DNA from: Thermogutta sp039793925
GTDB lineage: Bacteria; Planctomycetota; Planctomycetia; Pirellulales; Thermoguttaceae
Length of the DNA: 64,000 nucleotides
Reading direction: 5' to 3'
Assembly (NCBI RefSeq): GCF_039793925.1
Contig: NZ_JBAMME010000307.1
Coordinates: forward strand, 23,400 to 87,399
Below the pieces are notes generated by a model that saw nothing but the letters and a program-made list of their open reading frames with translations, was not told the origin of the DNA and searched no databases. Shown here one piece after another: positions 40,843-49,651 of the stretch. How positions within the stretch are numbered: the first letter of the stretch is position 1; the number at the start of each line of letters is the position of its first letter. The translations under genes were made by a program, and so were the position numbers.

Positions 40843-42330
40843 ATGTCCGTGCTGTGCGGATTACTTCTGGCGACGTGTTTGGCGGGTGAGGTGGAGGCTT
40901 TGCCGAACACCTCGCACATGAACGTGCTCCTGATCGACATCGAGGACTGCAACGCCGCAGCCCTTGGTTGTTACGGGAATCCAATCTGCAAAACGCCCAA
41001 CCTGGATCGATTCACCCGGACTGCGGTGCGTTTTGATCGGGCCTACGTGCAAGCGGTTTGCTGTAATCCTTCTCGAACGTCCTTTCTTACCGGTCTGCGT
41101 CCCTTGACCACCCGGGTGACCCGCAACGAACAGGAAATGGACGCCCATTTACCGGAAGGGGTTCTCACTCTGCCGGAATATTTGAAAGCCAAAGGGTTTT
41201 ATCTAGCGGTGATCGGCAAGTTATTCCACCGCACGGACTATGCGGAAAAGCAGCTTTCTGTTTTTGATCGCATCGAGATGTACACGCCTCCCCCCGGTTG
41301 GAAAGGCCCGGGGCCGGTCATCAAGTTTCCGCCCGTTCCGCGTCCCGCCGATTGGCAACCTCCACCTAAAGACGAGAAGAGTCGTGAGTATCGTGAATGG
41401 CGCCGGAAGCAATCGGATCGTTACGGGGACTCCGGCCGAACCCGCGAACAGGAAGGCGATTACCGGATGGCTGCGACTGCAGCGGCCCTGTTGAGGGAAT
41501 TTGCCAAATCCAAGCAGCAATTCTTTCTTGCGGTGGCGCAATCCCGACCGCACACTCCCCTCATCTGCCCAAAGCAGTACATTGACATGTACGATCCAGC
41601 AAAAATCCCAGATCCACCTGCTCCACCAGAAAGCCTGGTGAACTTCCCCTACCCTAAGCGGGCGTTTGGAGGTAACCCGGACATTTTCACTGTCAAACAG
41701 CCTACGCGGCAGCAAGCGAAAGAAGCCATTGCGGCTTACTACGCATGCCTGACGTTTGTGGATGATAACATCGGGATGATTCTCGACGCCCTCGAAGAAA
41801 CCGGCCTGGACAAGAACACCATCGTCATCTTCCTGGGGGATCACGGATTCCATTTGGGTGACCACGGATTCTGGTCCAAGTATTCGATGCTGGAAGCGAC
41901 GCATCGGGCACCGCTGATCGTGCGTGTTCCCGGGGCGCCGGCCAATGGCAAAACTTGCGACGAGATTGTGGAGTTCGTCGATCTCGTGCCCACGCTGGGC
42001 GAGCTGCTCAAGCTAGACCTTCCGAAAAACCTGGAAGGCACGAGTTTCGCACCATTGCTGGTGAATCCGCAACGCCCCTGGAAAAAGGCTGCCTTTATTG
42101 TGGAAGATGACGGGGATGCCTTCGGCGAGTGCGTACGGACTAAAAAATACAGTTACATGGAGTTCAAAAAGGGTCCCATCCCCGCGGCCCTCTACGATTT
42201 GGAAAAAGATCCCTGGGAGACCAGGAACGTCGTGGATGATCCGGCTTATGAGCAGGTCCGCAAAGAGATGGCGGATCTTCTCCACGCGGGCTGGAAAGCG
42301 GCTCTGCCGCCCGGTGTCGCGGGGCCGTAA
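40843..42330 (+). CDS. Exported sulfatase, iduronate-2-sulfatase-like
   Basis: A type I (formylglycine) sulfatase that removes sulfate esters, probably from polysaccharides. The activated residue is Cys74 in C-N-P-S-R-T-S, and needs a formylglycine-generating enzyme encoded elsewhere. Other motifs are LLIDIEDCNAAALGCYGN at the metal site, VIGKLFHR, and GDHGFHLGDHGFWSKYSMLEATHRAPLIVRVPG, typical of the iduronate-2-sulfatase/choline-sulfatase branch. A short signal peptide (MSVLCGLLLATCLAGEVEA) suggests export. 495 residues; GGAGG six bases before the ATG. Sulfatases are abundant in planctomycetes. The natural substrate is unknown; a GH106 gene 15 kb away hints at sulfated, rhamnose-rich glycans. 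Confidence 0.92.
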   Translation: MSVLCGLLLATCLAGEVEALPNTSHMNVLLIDIEDCNAAALGCYGNPICKTPNLDRFTRTAVRFDRAYVQAVCCNPSRTSFLTGLRPLTTRVTRNEQEMDAHLPEGVLTLPEYLKAKGFYLAVIGKLFHRTDYAEKQLSVFDRIEMYTPPPGWKGPGPVIKFPPVPRPADWQPPPKDEKSREYREWRRKQSDRYGDSGRTREQEGDYRMAATAAALLREFAKSKQQFFLAVAQSRPHTPLICPKQYIDMYDPAKIPDPPAPPESLVNFPYPKRAFGGNPDIFTVKQPTRQQAKEAIAAYYACLTFVDDNIGMILDALEETGLDKNTIVIFLGDHGFHLGDHGFWSKYSMLEATHRAPLIVRVPGAPANGKTCDEIVEFVDLVPTLGELLKLDLPKNLEGTSFAPLLVNPQRPWKKAAFIVEDDGDAFGECVRTKKYSYMEFKKGPIPAALYDLEKDPWETRNVVDDPAYEQVRKEMADLLHAGWKAALPPGVAGP

Positions 42331-42384
42331 GCAAGGGATCCGGGACCCTGCCGATGCACCGGCTCCGCGCGCGAAGTTCCACCA

Positions 42385-43275
42385 TTAAAGGGGTTCCTCA
42401 GAGGAGGACGAGGGAGCTCGCACCAGGAGCTCGCGGAGGACAGAAAGGTTGATAACGTCCCAGTCTTGCCCGTCGTCCGTTTTCCCCTTGGGAGTTTCCA
42501 GAAACATGGGCAGGTGATTCACGCGGGGATCGTGGAGCAGGCGGCGAAAGGTTTCCAGGCCCACATGGCCACGGCCAATGTGCTCGTGACGGTCGACGCG
42601 GCTGCCCCGGGGTGTTCGGCTGTCGTTGAGATGAATCGCTCGCAGGCGGTGCAGGCCGAGGACGCGGTCAAACCAGCGCACGGTCTTATTCCAGCCGTCG
42701 GGATGGTCGATGGGGTAGTCGGCCGCCAGCATATGGCAGGTGTCCCAGCAGATGCCCAATCGGTGCGATTGCTCGGTTGCTTCCACGATGGTAGCGAGCT
42801 CTTCAAAGGAACTTCCCAGGTTGGTGCCCTGTCCGGCCGTGGTTTCCAGGAGAATAAGGGGTTTCCCGCCGGGGAAGCGATCAAGCACGCGGTTGAGGGC
42901 TTCGGTGACCCGGGCGGTTGCCCCGTCGCGATCCTCCGTCATCGCGGCTCCCGGATGAAGCACCAGGCCTTCCAATCCCAGTCGGTCGGCTCGAGAATAC
43001 TCCTCGGCGAGGCTCTCTACTGATTTTTTCCACAGAGTCGGATCGGGGCTTGCCACGTTGATGAGATAGGCCGTATGGCCTATCACCCGGCGAATCCCCG
43101 ACCGCAACAGGGCCGTCTGGAATTGGGCGACCTGCTCTTCCGTCAGAGGTGGGCTTTCCCAGCGATTGGTGCTTTTGGTGAAGATTTGGAGGCACTCGCA
43201 GCCGGCGGCCACGGCCCGCTCCACCGCCCGATGATATCCCCCGGCAATCGACTGATGAGCACCCAAAAGTGGCAT
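42385..43275 (-). CDS. nfo: Endonuclease IV (AP endonuclease)
   Basis: Zinc TIM-barrel nuclease that cuts DNA at abasic sites in base-excision repair. Conserved motifs: LLGAHQSIAGG at the start, FTKSTNRW, GLEGLVLHPGA, LETTAGQG, GICWDTCHMLAADYPI, IHLNDSRTPRGSRVDRHEHIGRGHVG, and the final LETPKG. All expected His/Asp/Glu zinc ligands appear present. 296 residues. Between the convergent sulfatase and the RluA-type gene; the SD is weak. Confidence 0.95.
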   Translation of the reverse strand: MPLLGAHQSIAGGYHRAVERAVAAGCECLQIFTKSTNRWESPPLTEEQVAQFQTALLRSGIRRVIGHTAYLINVASPDPTLWKKSVESLAEEYSRADRLGLEGLVLHPGAAMTEDRDGATARVTEALNRVLDRFPGGKPLILLETTAGQGTNLGSSFEELATIVEATEQSHRLGICWDTCHMLAADYPIDHPDGWNKTVRWFDRVLGLHRLRAIHLNDSRTPRGSRVDRHEHIGRGHVGLETFRRLLHDPRVNHLPMFLETPKGKTDDGQDWDVINLSVLRELLVRAPSSSSEEPL

Positions 43276-43332
43276 GGCAGCGTCCCGTGCTGAGTGACTT
43301 CAAAGAGGCCTCAAAGAAGTATTCTCATGTGC

Positions 43333-44358
43333 TCACGGTGGTGGCGGTTCTTTACTATCAGCCCGCGAAGATTTGTCCTGCCGGGCACGCCGGCGGAGCT
43401 CGTGGAGAAAATCGCTGAGGTCTTTGGGTAACGAGATTTCGAACTTCATGGGCTGCTTGGTGATCGGGTGAATGAAGCCCAGTTCGACGGCAGCCAGGGC
43501 CAGTCGGGGTGCCCCGCTCTGGTCCGGGACGGGTTCGCCGAACAGCGGCCGATTGTAGATTTTCTCCCCGCAGACGGGATGGCCTGCCTCTGCCAGGTGG
43601 ATACGAATCTGGTGGGTGCGTCCCGTTTCCAGGCGACATTCAACGAGGGTGTAATTGCCGATGCGTTCCACCGGTCGCACATGTGTGATGGCGAGCCGAC
43701 CCTCGTTCGGGTTTTTGGTGCTCCCGCGTCGGCCGTCGCCCCGATCTCGCACAAGGTAGGACTTGATCGTCTGCGCTGGAAGATACCCATGAATAATCGC
43801 CAGATATTTCCGCTCTGTGGTGTGTTTTCGGAACTGTTCCATCAAGCCGCGTTCGGCCTCGCCGGTGCGGGCAAAGACGATCAGTCCACTTGTCTCGCGG
43901 TCCAGACGGTGGACCGCCCGAACTGGTGGGGGCACGCCCTTGTAGCGTTTCTTCTTCCCCTCGATCTTGGCGATGATGTGGGGGAGTACTTCGTCCAGTG
44001 TGGGCTGAAGTTGACGTCGGCGAGCAGATGCCCGCAACTCGTCCCGATGGCGGTTGGTCGTCATACCGGGCGGCTTGTCTACCACCACAAGATGCTCGTC
44101 CAAATAGATGACGGTGACATCATGAGGGGTGGGCGGAGCCTGGGCAGGCCGCGGAAGAATTTTGACGACATCCTGGAGTTTCAGTCGGCGAGCAGGATCC
44201 AGGCAGAGGTTCCCGCTCACCTGGACATAGCGTCCGGCAATCAGCTTTTTGATCCGTGACCAGGAGACACCGGGCAGCCACTCGCGGAGAGCGGCCGCCA
44301 CCGTCTGGTCCACCTGCCGTGGCAGGACATGGAAGACACGTTCACCAAACTCGTGCAT
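43333..44358 (-). CDS. RluA-family pseudouridine synthase with S4 domain
   Basis: Converts uridine to pseudouridine in rRNA or tRNA. An S4 RNA-binding domain lies at about residues 12-75 (VAAALREWLPGVSWSRIKKLIAGRYVQVSG), then the RluA catalytic domain with VVDKPPGMTTN, the aspartate motif HRLDRETSGLIVFARTGEA, ALVECRLETGRTHQIRIHL and GHPVCGEKIY. From ATG 44358 the length is 341 residues; the open frame continues 48 codons upstream with non-family sequence. The target base (RluC, RluD or other) cannot be told. The C-terminus is Arg/Glu/Pro-rich. Confidence 0.92.
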   Translation of the reverse strand: MHEFGERVFHVLPRQVDQTVAAALREWLPGVSWSRIKKLIAGRYVQVSGNLCLDPARRLKLQDVVKILPRPAQAPPTPHDVTVIYLDEHLVVVDKPPGMTTNRHRDELRASARRRQLQPTLDEVLPHIIAKIEGKKKRYKGVPPPVRAVHRLDRETSGLIVFARTGEAERGLMEQFRKHTTERKYLAIIHGYLPAQTIKSYLVRDRGDGRRGSTKNPNEGRLAITHVRPVERIGNYTLVECRLETGRTHQIRIHLAEAGHPVCGEKIYNRPLFGEPVPDQSGAPRLALAAVELGFIHPITKQPMKFEISLPKDLSDFLHELRRRARQDKSSRADSKEPPPP

Positions 44359-44945
44359 TGTTCGCTTCCGAAGGATTTTTGATCCCACAAGAACTTGCAA
44401 GAAGCCAAACGGAACAGGCGGGACAACGGCGTCGCGGGGGCTTTTCCTGTCGGGCTGTTGCCTGACTGCCAATGCGTGATCTCCAGCCCAGCACCAAAGC
44501 ACCCCGGGAAGTGACCCCGTTGCTGCTTACCGTGACTTTTCCTCTTCATCATCGCATTGTCGGGTTTTTCAGCAAAGAAGCAAGGTGCAACCGCCTGGAA
44601 CATCTTTGTTTCAGCACTTGGACAGCGTCGGGCAAGGCCCGCGGCTCGCGCCACCGGTATGCCGTCGAACGACCGATCCATAATTTCCTGTACTTTGCCC
44701 TGACGGGAACGCCAGAAAGCCGCCTCGCAGTCACTCCACCTGCGTTTGCATACACCTCCCCCAGCTTGCGGGATAAGCGCTGTTCCGGAAAACGGGTAAA
44801 ATGAGAACGAGCATCTGGGGGAAACAGAGCCGTCTGCGTGGGGGCCAGAAAGTGTTCGCAGAACGGGCGACGGTTTGGGGAGTGCGGATGGTCTTATAGA
44901 TGGACGGTCGCCTGGTTTTTGCGAATAGGAGTCAGGTCTTCTGCC
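44359..44945. other. 587-base divergent region with no identified gene
   Basis: Between the RluA-type gene (minus) and the Memo-AMMECR1 gene (plus). Short open frames exist on both strands but have rare-residue-rich, repeat-free sequences that look non-coding. A TAAAAT at 44796-44801 is a possible -10 for the plus-strand gene, without a matching -35. No repeat or RNA gene recognised. Confidence 0.4.
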
Positions 44946-46523
44946 GTGAACGCACACCTTTCCGATCGGATTCGGCCAGCCGCCGTCGCCGGAACGTTCT
45001 ACCCGGGCCGCCCTGATCGCCTGTCGGCCGCTATCCAGAAATATCTGGCTGATGCTCCTCTGATCGTCGATGCGCACGTAGCTCTTCGGGGATTGGTCGT
45101 TCCACACGCGGGTTATCCCTATTCCGGGCCGGTCGCGGGTGTCGCATACAAGCAGATTGTCGGCAGGAAGTACGCAACGGTGGTGCTTTTAGGCCCCTCC
45201 CATTATGCCTACTTCGAGGGGGCTGCCATTCCGGATGTCGACGCCTTTCAAACACCCCTGGGAGAAGTGCCGCTTTCCAACAAGGCGGCCATTCTTGCCC
45301 AACATCCGCCGTTTGCCTTTGATCCACCGGCCCGAGTTAGACCCCCAGGGGGTTGGGGAGCCTATGCTGCTGGAGCCACGCCTCACACGTATGAACACTC
45401 GCTGGAGGTGCAGCTCCCCTTCCTGCAGAGCGTTTTGTCCGATTTCGAGATTGTCCCGATTGTCTTTGGGAAGGTGGATCCCCGCGAAGCGGCGGAGGCC
45501 CTGGCTACCATCCTCGATGACCAAACGCTGCTCGTGGTGAGCACCGACCTTTCCCATTATCAGCCCTATCGGCGTGCCTGTGATGTGGATCGCCGCACGC
45601 TGGACGCCATTGTCAGCTTTGACTTTGATTACCTGGAGGGCCTTCGTTACGAGCCGGAATTGAGTCCCTGCGGCAGCACGGGAGTTCTCGTAGCGCTCCA
45701 TTTGGCGCGGGCATACCAGTGGGAACCTGTTCTGCTCGACTATCGCAATAGCGGGGATACCTCCGGAGACCGTTCTGCGGTGGTCGGCTACGGGGCGGTG
45801 GCATTTTGTGGAGGTGTTGCGCCACGCAAGCTGGAAGCCGAAGAAGAGATCGAGAGAACGGACGCCGATGCGTCGGCGGAAAAGAAAACAGACATCACAG
45901 CCAGCGAGACAGTGGAATCGCATTCTGGACAATTAGCCCACCTTCCCAACCTTACTGCGGAAGAGAAACGTTTCCTGCTCGACCTGGCGTGGGCCACGTT
46001 GCGGCGATTCGTGCAGGATGGTCGGTTACCCGTCATCGACAGCAAGGCGGTACCGCCCCGGCTGCGCGAACCCTGGGCCTGTTTTGTTACGTTGCGACGG
46101 CGGGGCGCCCTCCGAGGTTGCATCGGGACGTTGACGGCCGATCAGCCGTTGTACCTGGCCGTCATGGAAAATGCCCGCAATGCCGCGCGGGATCCACGGT
46201 TTTTGCCCCTGGAAGATTGGGAACTGGCAGATCTCACGGTGGAAATCAGCGTGCTTTCTCAGCCCCAATTGCTCGAATACAAAACACCTGAAGAGCTGCT
46301 TCAGAAACTGCGACCGGGCGTGGATGGGGTGATCTTTCAATGGCGGGGAGCGCGGGCTACCTTTCTCCCCCAGGTCTGGGAAGAGCTCCCCGATCCGGAA
46401 GAATTTCTCGACCGGCTCTGCCAGAAAGCCGGACTTCCCAGCAAGACGTGGCGTCAGCCCGATGCAAAAATCTGGGTCTATCAGGTAGAAAAATTTGGTG
46501 AGGTTGCCCATGGGGCGGGTTGA
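44946..46523 (+). CDS. AmmeMemoRadiSam proteins B and A fused (Memo-AMMECR1 fusion)
   Basis: 525 residues. The first half (about 8-285) is a Memo-like dioxygenase fold with HAGYPYSGPVAG, LLGPSHYAYFEG, EHSLEVQLPFLQ, STDLSHYQPY and CGSTGVLVAL, which include the metal-binding histidines. A Glu/Ala-rich linker leads to an AMMECR1 domain (about 330-515) with the family signature RGALRGCIGTLTADQPL. In many genomes the two proteins are encoded beside a radical SAM enzyme (the AmmeMemoRadiSam system, function unknown); no radical SAM gene is in this window. The start is the GTG at 44946, directly before family sequence; an upstream start would add 36 unlikely residues. Confidence 0.87.
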   Translation: MNAHLSDRIRPAAVAGTFYPGRPDRLSAAIQKYLADAPLIVDAHVALRGLVVPHAGYPYSGPVAGVAYKQIVGRKYATVVLLGPSHYAYFEGAAIPDVDAFQTPLGEVPLSNKAAILAQHPPFAFDPPARVRPPGGWGAYAAGATPHTYEHSLEVQLPFLQSVLSDFEIVPIVFGKVDPREAAEALATILDDQTLLVVSTDLSHYQPYRRACDVDRRTLDAIVSFDFDYLEGLRYEPELSPCGSTGVLVALHLARAYQWEPVLLDYRNSGDTSGDRSAVVGYGAVAFCGGVAPRKLEAEEEIERTDADASAEKKTDITASETVESHSGQLAHLPNLTAEEKRFLLDLAWATLRRFVQDGRLPVIDSKAVPPRLREPWACFVTLRRRGALRGCIGTLTADQPLYLAVMENARNAARDPRFLPLEDWELADLTVEISVLSQPQLLEYKTPEELLQKLRPGVDGVIFQWRGARATFLPQVWEELPDPEEFLDRLCQKAGLPSKTWRQPDAKIWVYQVEKFGEVAHGAG

Positions 46524-46624
46524 TGGGCAAAGCCGAGGCACGAAAGGGGTTCTGTTCCGGTTTTTTTCGCGCCAGTTGAACAGAACGAGGAATCGCATCA
46601 AGAACGGATGACGAGGAGACCCCT

Positions 46625-47827
46625 ATGAGTCCGCGGCGTCCCCGGCAGAAACCAAACTCTGCGAAACAGAGCAACACAACCGTCTCTGAAGAATCAGCAA
46701 CCCCGGCACCGACGAGGGCTAATCCCAAGGAGTTCTCTTCCGCGGATGAGAATCCTCGTGAGCACCCGGCTACCATCAACCATTCCGCAATAAGCGTTGG
46801 CGAACAACGCGCGGTGGCGGAGCGGGAGCTTGATGCCGCCAAACTCCATGCCGCGGAATGGTTGCTCGCCTTTGCCCAGCAGAAACTGCTCGCGCAGGAG
46901 GAGGAACTCGCTCTGGCGGCCAAGGCATTTCTGGTAAGCGCTGGGGTTAATTGGGAGGGCGTCGGCCCGCTGTCGATCGGTGTCCTGGGTTCACGGGAGG
47001 AATGTTTTCAGGTTTACCGCAAGACGGGACACACCGACCGGTATGCGCTCGAGTACTGGTTGAAAGACCCCCGCATTGAGAACAGCCTGATTGGCCCTAT
47101 TCACAATGCGGCTGGGGAACTCTTCACGATATGGGCCCGGCCGCTCCGTCAGCTAACTTCCGGTTGGCTTTTCCGTCATCCCTGGCAAGATGCACTGGGT
47201 CTTTTTGGGGTCGACGTGCTGGCCGGTGCACGACCACCTCATGTGCTGGCGGTGGAACGGCTTCTCGATGCGCTGGCCCTGCGGTCGCATGGTCTCCACC
47301 CCGTGGTGGCTTTCGGAGTCCGTTTCGACCGGGTGCCCCCTGAGCGGTGGAGCGAGCTTCTGCGGTGGGGCGTGGTCCAGGTGACTCTCTTGCCGGTGGG
47401 GCCGGGTGCCTCGAAAGAAGTGTTTCACAGTCTCAGAAAGCGCTTGCGCGGCCTGGGGCGCCGTCCCGAATTGTGGATTCTTCCTCCCCAGCGATTGACT
47501 CTGCCTCTCGGCCGGTTTGTCGCCCAGGTGGGTGGCGAGGAGTTTCTCAATCTGGTGCGGGCCCGGCGAGTCGCGCTTGTCGGCCGAAAGCAATTGTTCT
47601 TGGTCGGTTCCGTGCCGGGACAGCGTGACTGGCGAAATGCGTCGCGCAAAAACGAGATAGCGGCCGATCAACCAGGGCAGCGGGAAACTGCTTCGGAATA
47701 CCGAGACAGGCTCGTCGCAGACTCGACCCACGATTCCATTCGCGAGCGGCCCCCGCGAGTCGAGAATCCACACAATCAGCGACCATCTGACACTCCTTCC
47801 GCGGCAGAGTGGCTGGACTTCGACTGA
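46625..47827 (+). CDS. DnaG-like protein with degenerate Toprim domain
   Basis: 400 residues, no certain family. After a disordered N-terminus (1-55) and a helical region, the order of blocks parallels the catalytic core of DnaG primase: AAKAFLVSAGVNWEGVGPLSIGVL (like the YLxxRG...FxLG block), NSLIGPIHNAAGELFTIWAR (like the FPIxDxxGxxIxFGGR block), LAVERLLDALALRSHG (like VEGYxDVxAL), then VTLLPVGPGASKEVFHSLRKRL where DnaG has its FDGDxAG, and VAQVGGEEFLNLV (like the xxxGxEAFxxLL block). The Toprim aspartates are missing, so polymerase activity is unlikely. No zinc-binding or helicase-binding domain is seen. AGGAG six bases before ATG. Follows the Memo-AMMECR1 gene by 101 bases. The relationship is read by eye. 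Confidence 0.6.
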   Translation: MSPRRPRQKPNSAKQSNTTVSEESATPAPTRANPKEFSSADENPREHPATINHSAISVGEQRAVAERELDAAKLHAAEWLLAFAQQKLLAQEEELALAAKAFLVSAGVNWEGVGPLSIGVLGSREECFQVYRKTGHTDRYALEYWLKDPRIENSLIGPIHNAAGELFTIWARPLRQLTSGWLFRHPWQDALGLFGVDVLAGARPPHVLAVERLLDALALRSHGLHPVVAFGVRFDRVPPERWSELLRWGVVQVTLLPVGPGASKEVFHSLRKRLRGLGRRPELWILPPQRLTLPLGRFVAQVGGEEFLNLVRARRVALVGRKQLFLVGSVPGQRDWRNASRKNEIAADQPGQRETASEYRDRLVADSTHDSIRERPPRVENPHNQRPSDTPSAAEWLDFD

Positions 47828-47940
47828 GAATGGGACGTGGACAGGCAATCCCGAGACCCGGGTGAGACCCGCTTTGGCTGGTGGACGGCCCATTCAAGAG
47901 CAGCACTTGTTGCGTAGGGCTTTTTGTCTTTCCGAGTGAT

Positions 47941-48924
47941 TTACCAACCGGGAGTGTTATTGCGGTCCATGCGATCGGCGAGCCAGTCAAAGATCTGGCG
48001 ATCAATCGTCCACGAGATAAAGCGGACGGTCCCATCGACAAAAAGTCCATTCATTCCGCCCGGATGAGCGCCACCAAAATGATATCCGGGATCGTCGTCT
48101 TTATCGGCGTCGGGATCATCACCATCAATGGTGGTGTCGTCGGGGCCAAAGCCTGTGTGATCCTGCCCAAACCCCGTTAACCGCAAAGTGTCGGGATCCC
48201 AGCCGTCAGCCCAGCCGCAGTCGTCGTGCCAATCGCCGGAGTCCCAATTCCTTGTAAAGAGGCGTTTTTCTCCAACCACGAAGGTGTGACTGGTTCCATC
48301 GAGAATGTCGGCCATGGAGATGGGTTGCGTGGAATCGGCGGGACGCCAGTCACGGGTTCCAAACTGCCGCCAGTTCGTTCGCACAATGACGCCCCGATAT
48401 CGACGCCCCTGCGGAACGTTCCAGGTTTCCCCGTTCCAGAAATCCGTGCCGGGTACAGCAGCCGCATAATCGTTGAGAAACCGGTTTCCCTGCTTGCGAA
48501 TACCGCCGCGCGACGGGCATTTGTACGTCACAATGACCGTCTCGCGAACTTTGTTCCAATCGGTGATCTGCAGGACGGCCGACTGCTCGATGTAATCGAG
48601 AATCTGATACATCCATCCCATCCCCTGTTTGTCCGGGCCGAAAGGAGCCCCATTGATCGGCCGCCATTCGTACTCTTCTTCCCCCGCATAGGGTGGCCAG
48701 GGATGGGTGCCTCCCGTGGGAAATGTTTTCCGCACGTCGTGGAAATTGTGCAGCGCCAGCCCAATTTGTTTGAGATTGTTGCTGCACTGGCTTCTCCGTG
48801 CAGCTTCCCGCGCCGCCTGAACTGCTGGTAACAACAGGGCAATCAAAATACCGATGATGGCGATTACGACCAGCAGCTCGACGAGGGTGAAGCCCGTCGG
48901 GTCCTTAAGCAGTCTCCGAGACAT
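47941..48924 (-). CDS. DUF1559 prepilin-like protein
   Basis: A planctomycete-typical pseudopilin-like secreted protein. The type IV prepilin leader is plain (G-FTLVELLVVIAIIGILIALL, with cleavage before Phe), followed by LPAVQAAREAARRSQCSNNLKQIGLALHNFH. The C-terminus has the H-x9-DG motif (HPGGMNGLFVDG). 327 residues. An unusually complete SD, AGGAGGTGATC, ends just before ATG 48924. The function is unknown; planctomycetes carry many paralogs. The upstream gene on the same strand is a small lipoprotein, a frequent neighbour of DUF1559 genes. Confidence 0.93.
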   Translation of the reverse strand: MSRRLLKDPTGFTLVELLVVIAIIGILIALLLPAVQAAREAARRSQCSNNLKQIGLALHNFHDVRKTFPTGGTHPWPPYAGEEEYEWRPINGAPFGPDKQGMGWMYQILDYIEQSAVLQITDWNKVRETVIVTYKCPSRGGIRKQGNRFLNDYAAAVPGTDFWNGETWNVPQGRRYRGVIVRTNWRQFGTRDWRPADSTQPISMADILDGTSHTFVVGEKRLFTRNWDSGDWHDDCGWADGWDPDTLRLTGFGQDHTGFGPDDTTIDGDDPDADKDDDPGYHFGGAHPGGMNGLFVDGTVRFISWTIDRQIFDWLADRMDRNNTPGW

Positions 48925-49057
48925 GGGATCACCTCCTCTCAACCCGAGATGGTTAAGAACGACAACCGCCGGTTGAAAAAAACGCGAAATCCATTCACCT
49001 CCCCTGTTCTGAGGCCGCAGCCTTACGATCGACGCCTTGCCACCAAAGGCGAAAAGG

Positions 49058-49516
49058 TCACGATGAGGGGACCAGTTTTGTGAATTCTTCTTCCGTCACC
49101 TCCTTCACACTTCCCAGCGTGTTGACAATGTAACGGCGCCCATTGACGCCCTTCTTCTCCCACGCGATGACCGGGGCTCCCAAAAGCTGGCCAGTCCTGG
49201 AAAGGTCGCCATACAGGACAGCATAGGGCTCCCCGTCCCGTGCTGATCGGAAAACGTCCTCCGAATTCTCAATGTGAAACTGCTTGAGGAACCCGGTCTG
49301 CCTTTGAACGAACTCGCGAAACGCCTGTTCATTGGGTGGGGCTTTTCCCATGTGCTGGCCCATGTATTGGCCATAGAGCAGACCAAGAATTTTGATCGTC
49401 GACTCTTCTCGAGGTTTGCTCGCCGTCCTGGTGTAACAGCCGGACTGGCTGATGCCAGCAAGCAAGGCAATACCTGCCGCGACAATAGACCAGACAAGCC
49501 TGACCCTTCCCTTCAT
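49058..49516 (-). CDS. Small lipoprotein upstream of the DUF1559 gene
   Basis: 152 residues with a lipoprotein-type signal: MKGRVR, a hydrophobic stretch (about 8-24), then GISQSGC, where Cys27 would be lipidated. The mature part is a compact alpha/beta domain (TIKILGLLYGQYMG...PPNEQAFREFV...VLYGDLS...PVIAWEKKGVNGRRYIVNTLGSVKEVTEEEF) of unknown function. GGAG is eight bases before the ATG. It precedes the DUF1559 gene by 133 bases on the same strand; a shared role at the cell surface is inferred. Confidence 0.75.
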   Translation of the reverse strand: MKGRVRLVWSIVAAGIALLAGISQSGCYTRTASKPREESTIKILGLLYGQYMGQHMGKAPPNEQAFREFVQRQTGFLKQFHIENSEDVFRSARDGEPYAVLYGDLSRTGQLLGAPVIAWEKKGVNGRRYIVNTLGSVKEVTEEEFTKLVPSS

Positions 49517-49651
49517 GACGAGTGCTCCGTTTCGCTGCCGCCCTATCCCGATCTTGCACCGCGCTCTTTTACCCCTTTTGATTTTACTAAGACACTAATA
49601 TTTCCTCAACAGGCTTTACACGTGCCGGTTGGAGACTGATAACCCTCCAAT

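Noticed and set aside
44241..45107. 288-codon minus-strand frame covering the rluA/Memo gap
   Set aside because: It overlaps the starts of two recognised genes, lacks a fitting SD and has low-complexity, non-family sequence.
48961..48986. CAACCG-C-CGGTTG hairpin next to a run of seven A
   Set aside because: On either strand the T-run is on the wrong side of the stem, so it is not an intrinsic terminator.
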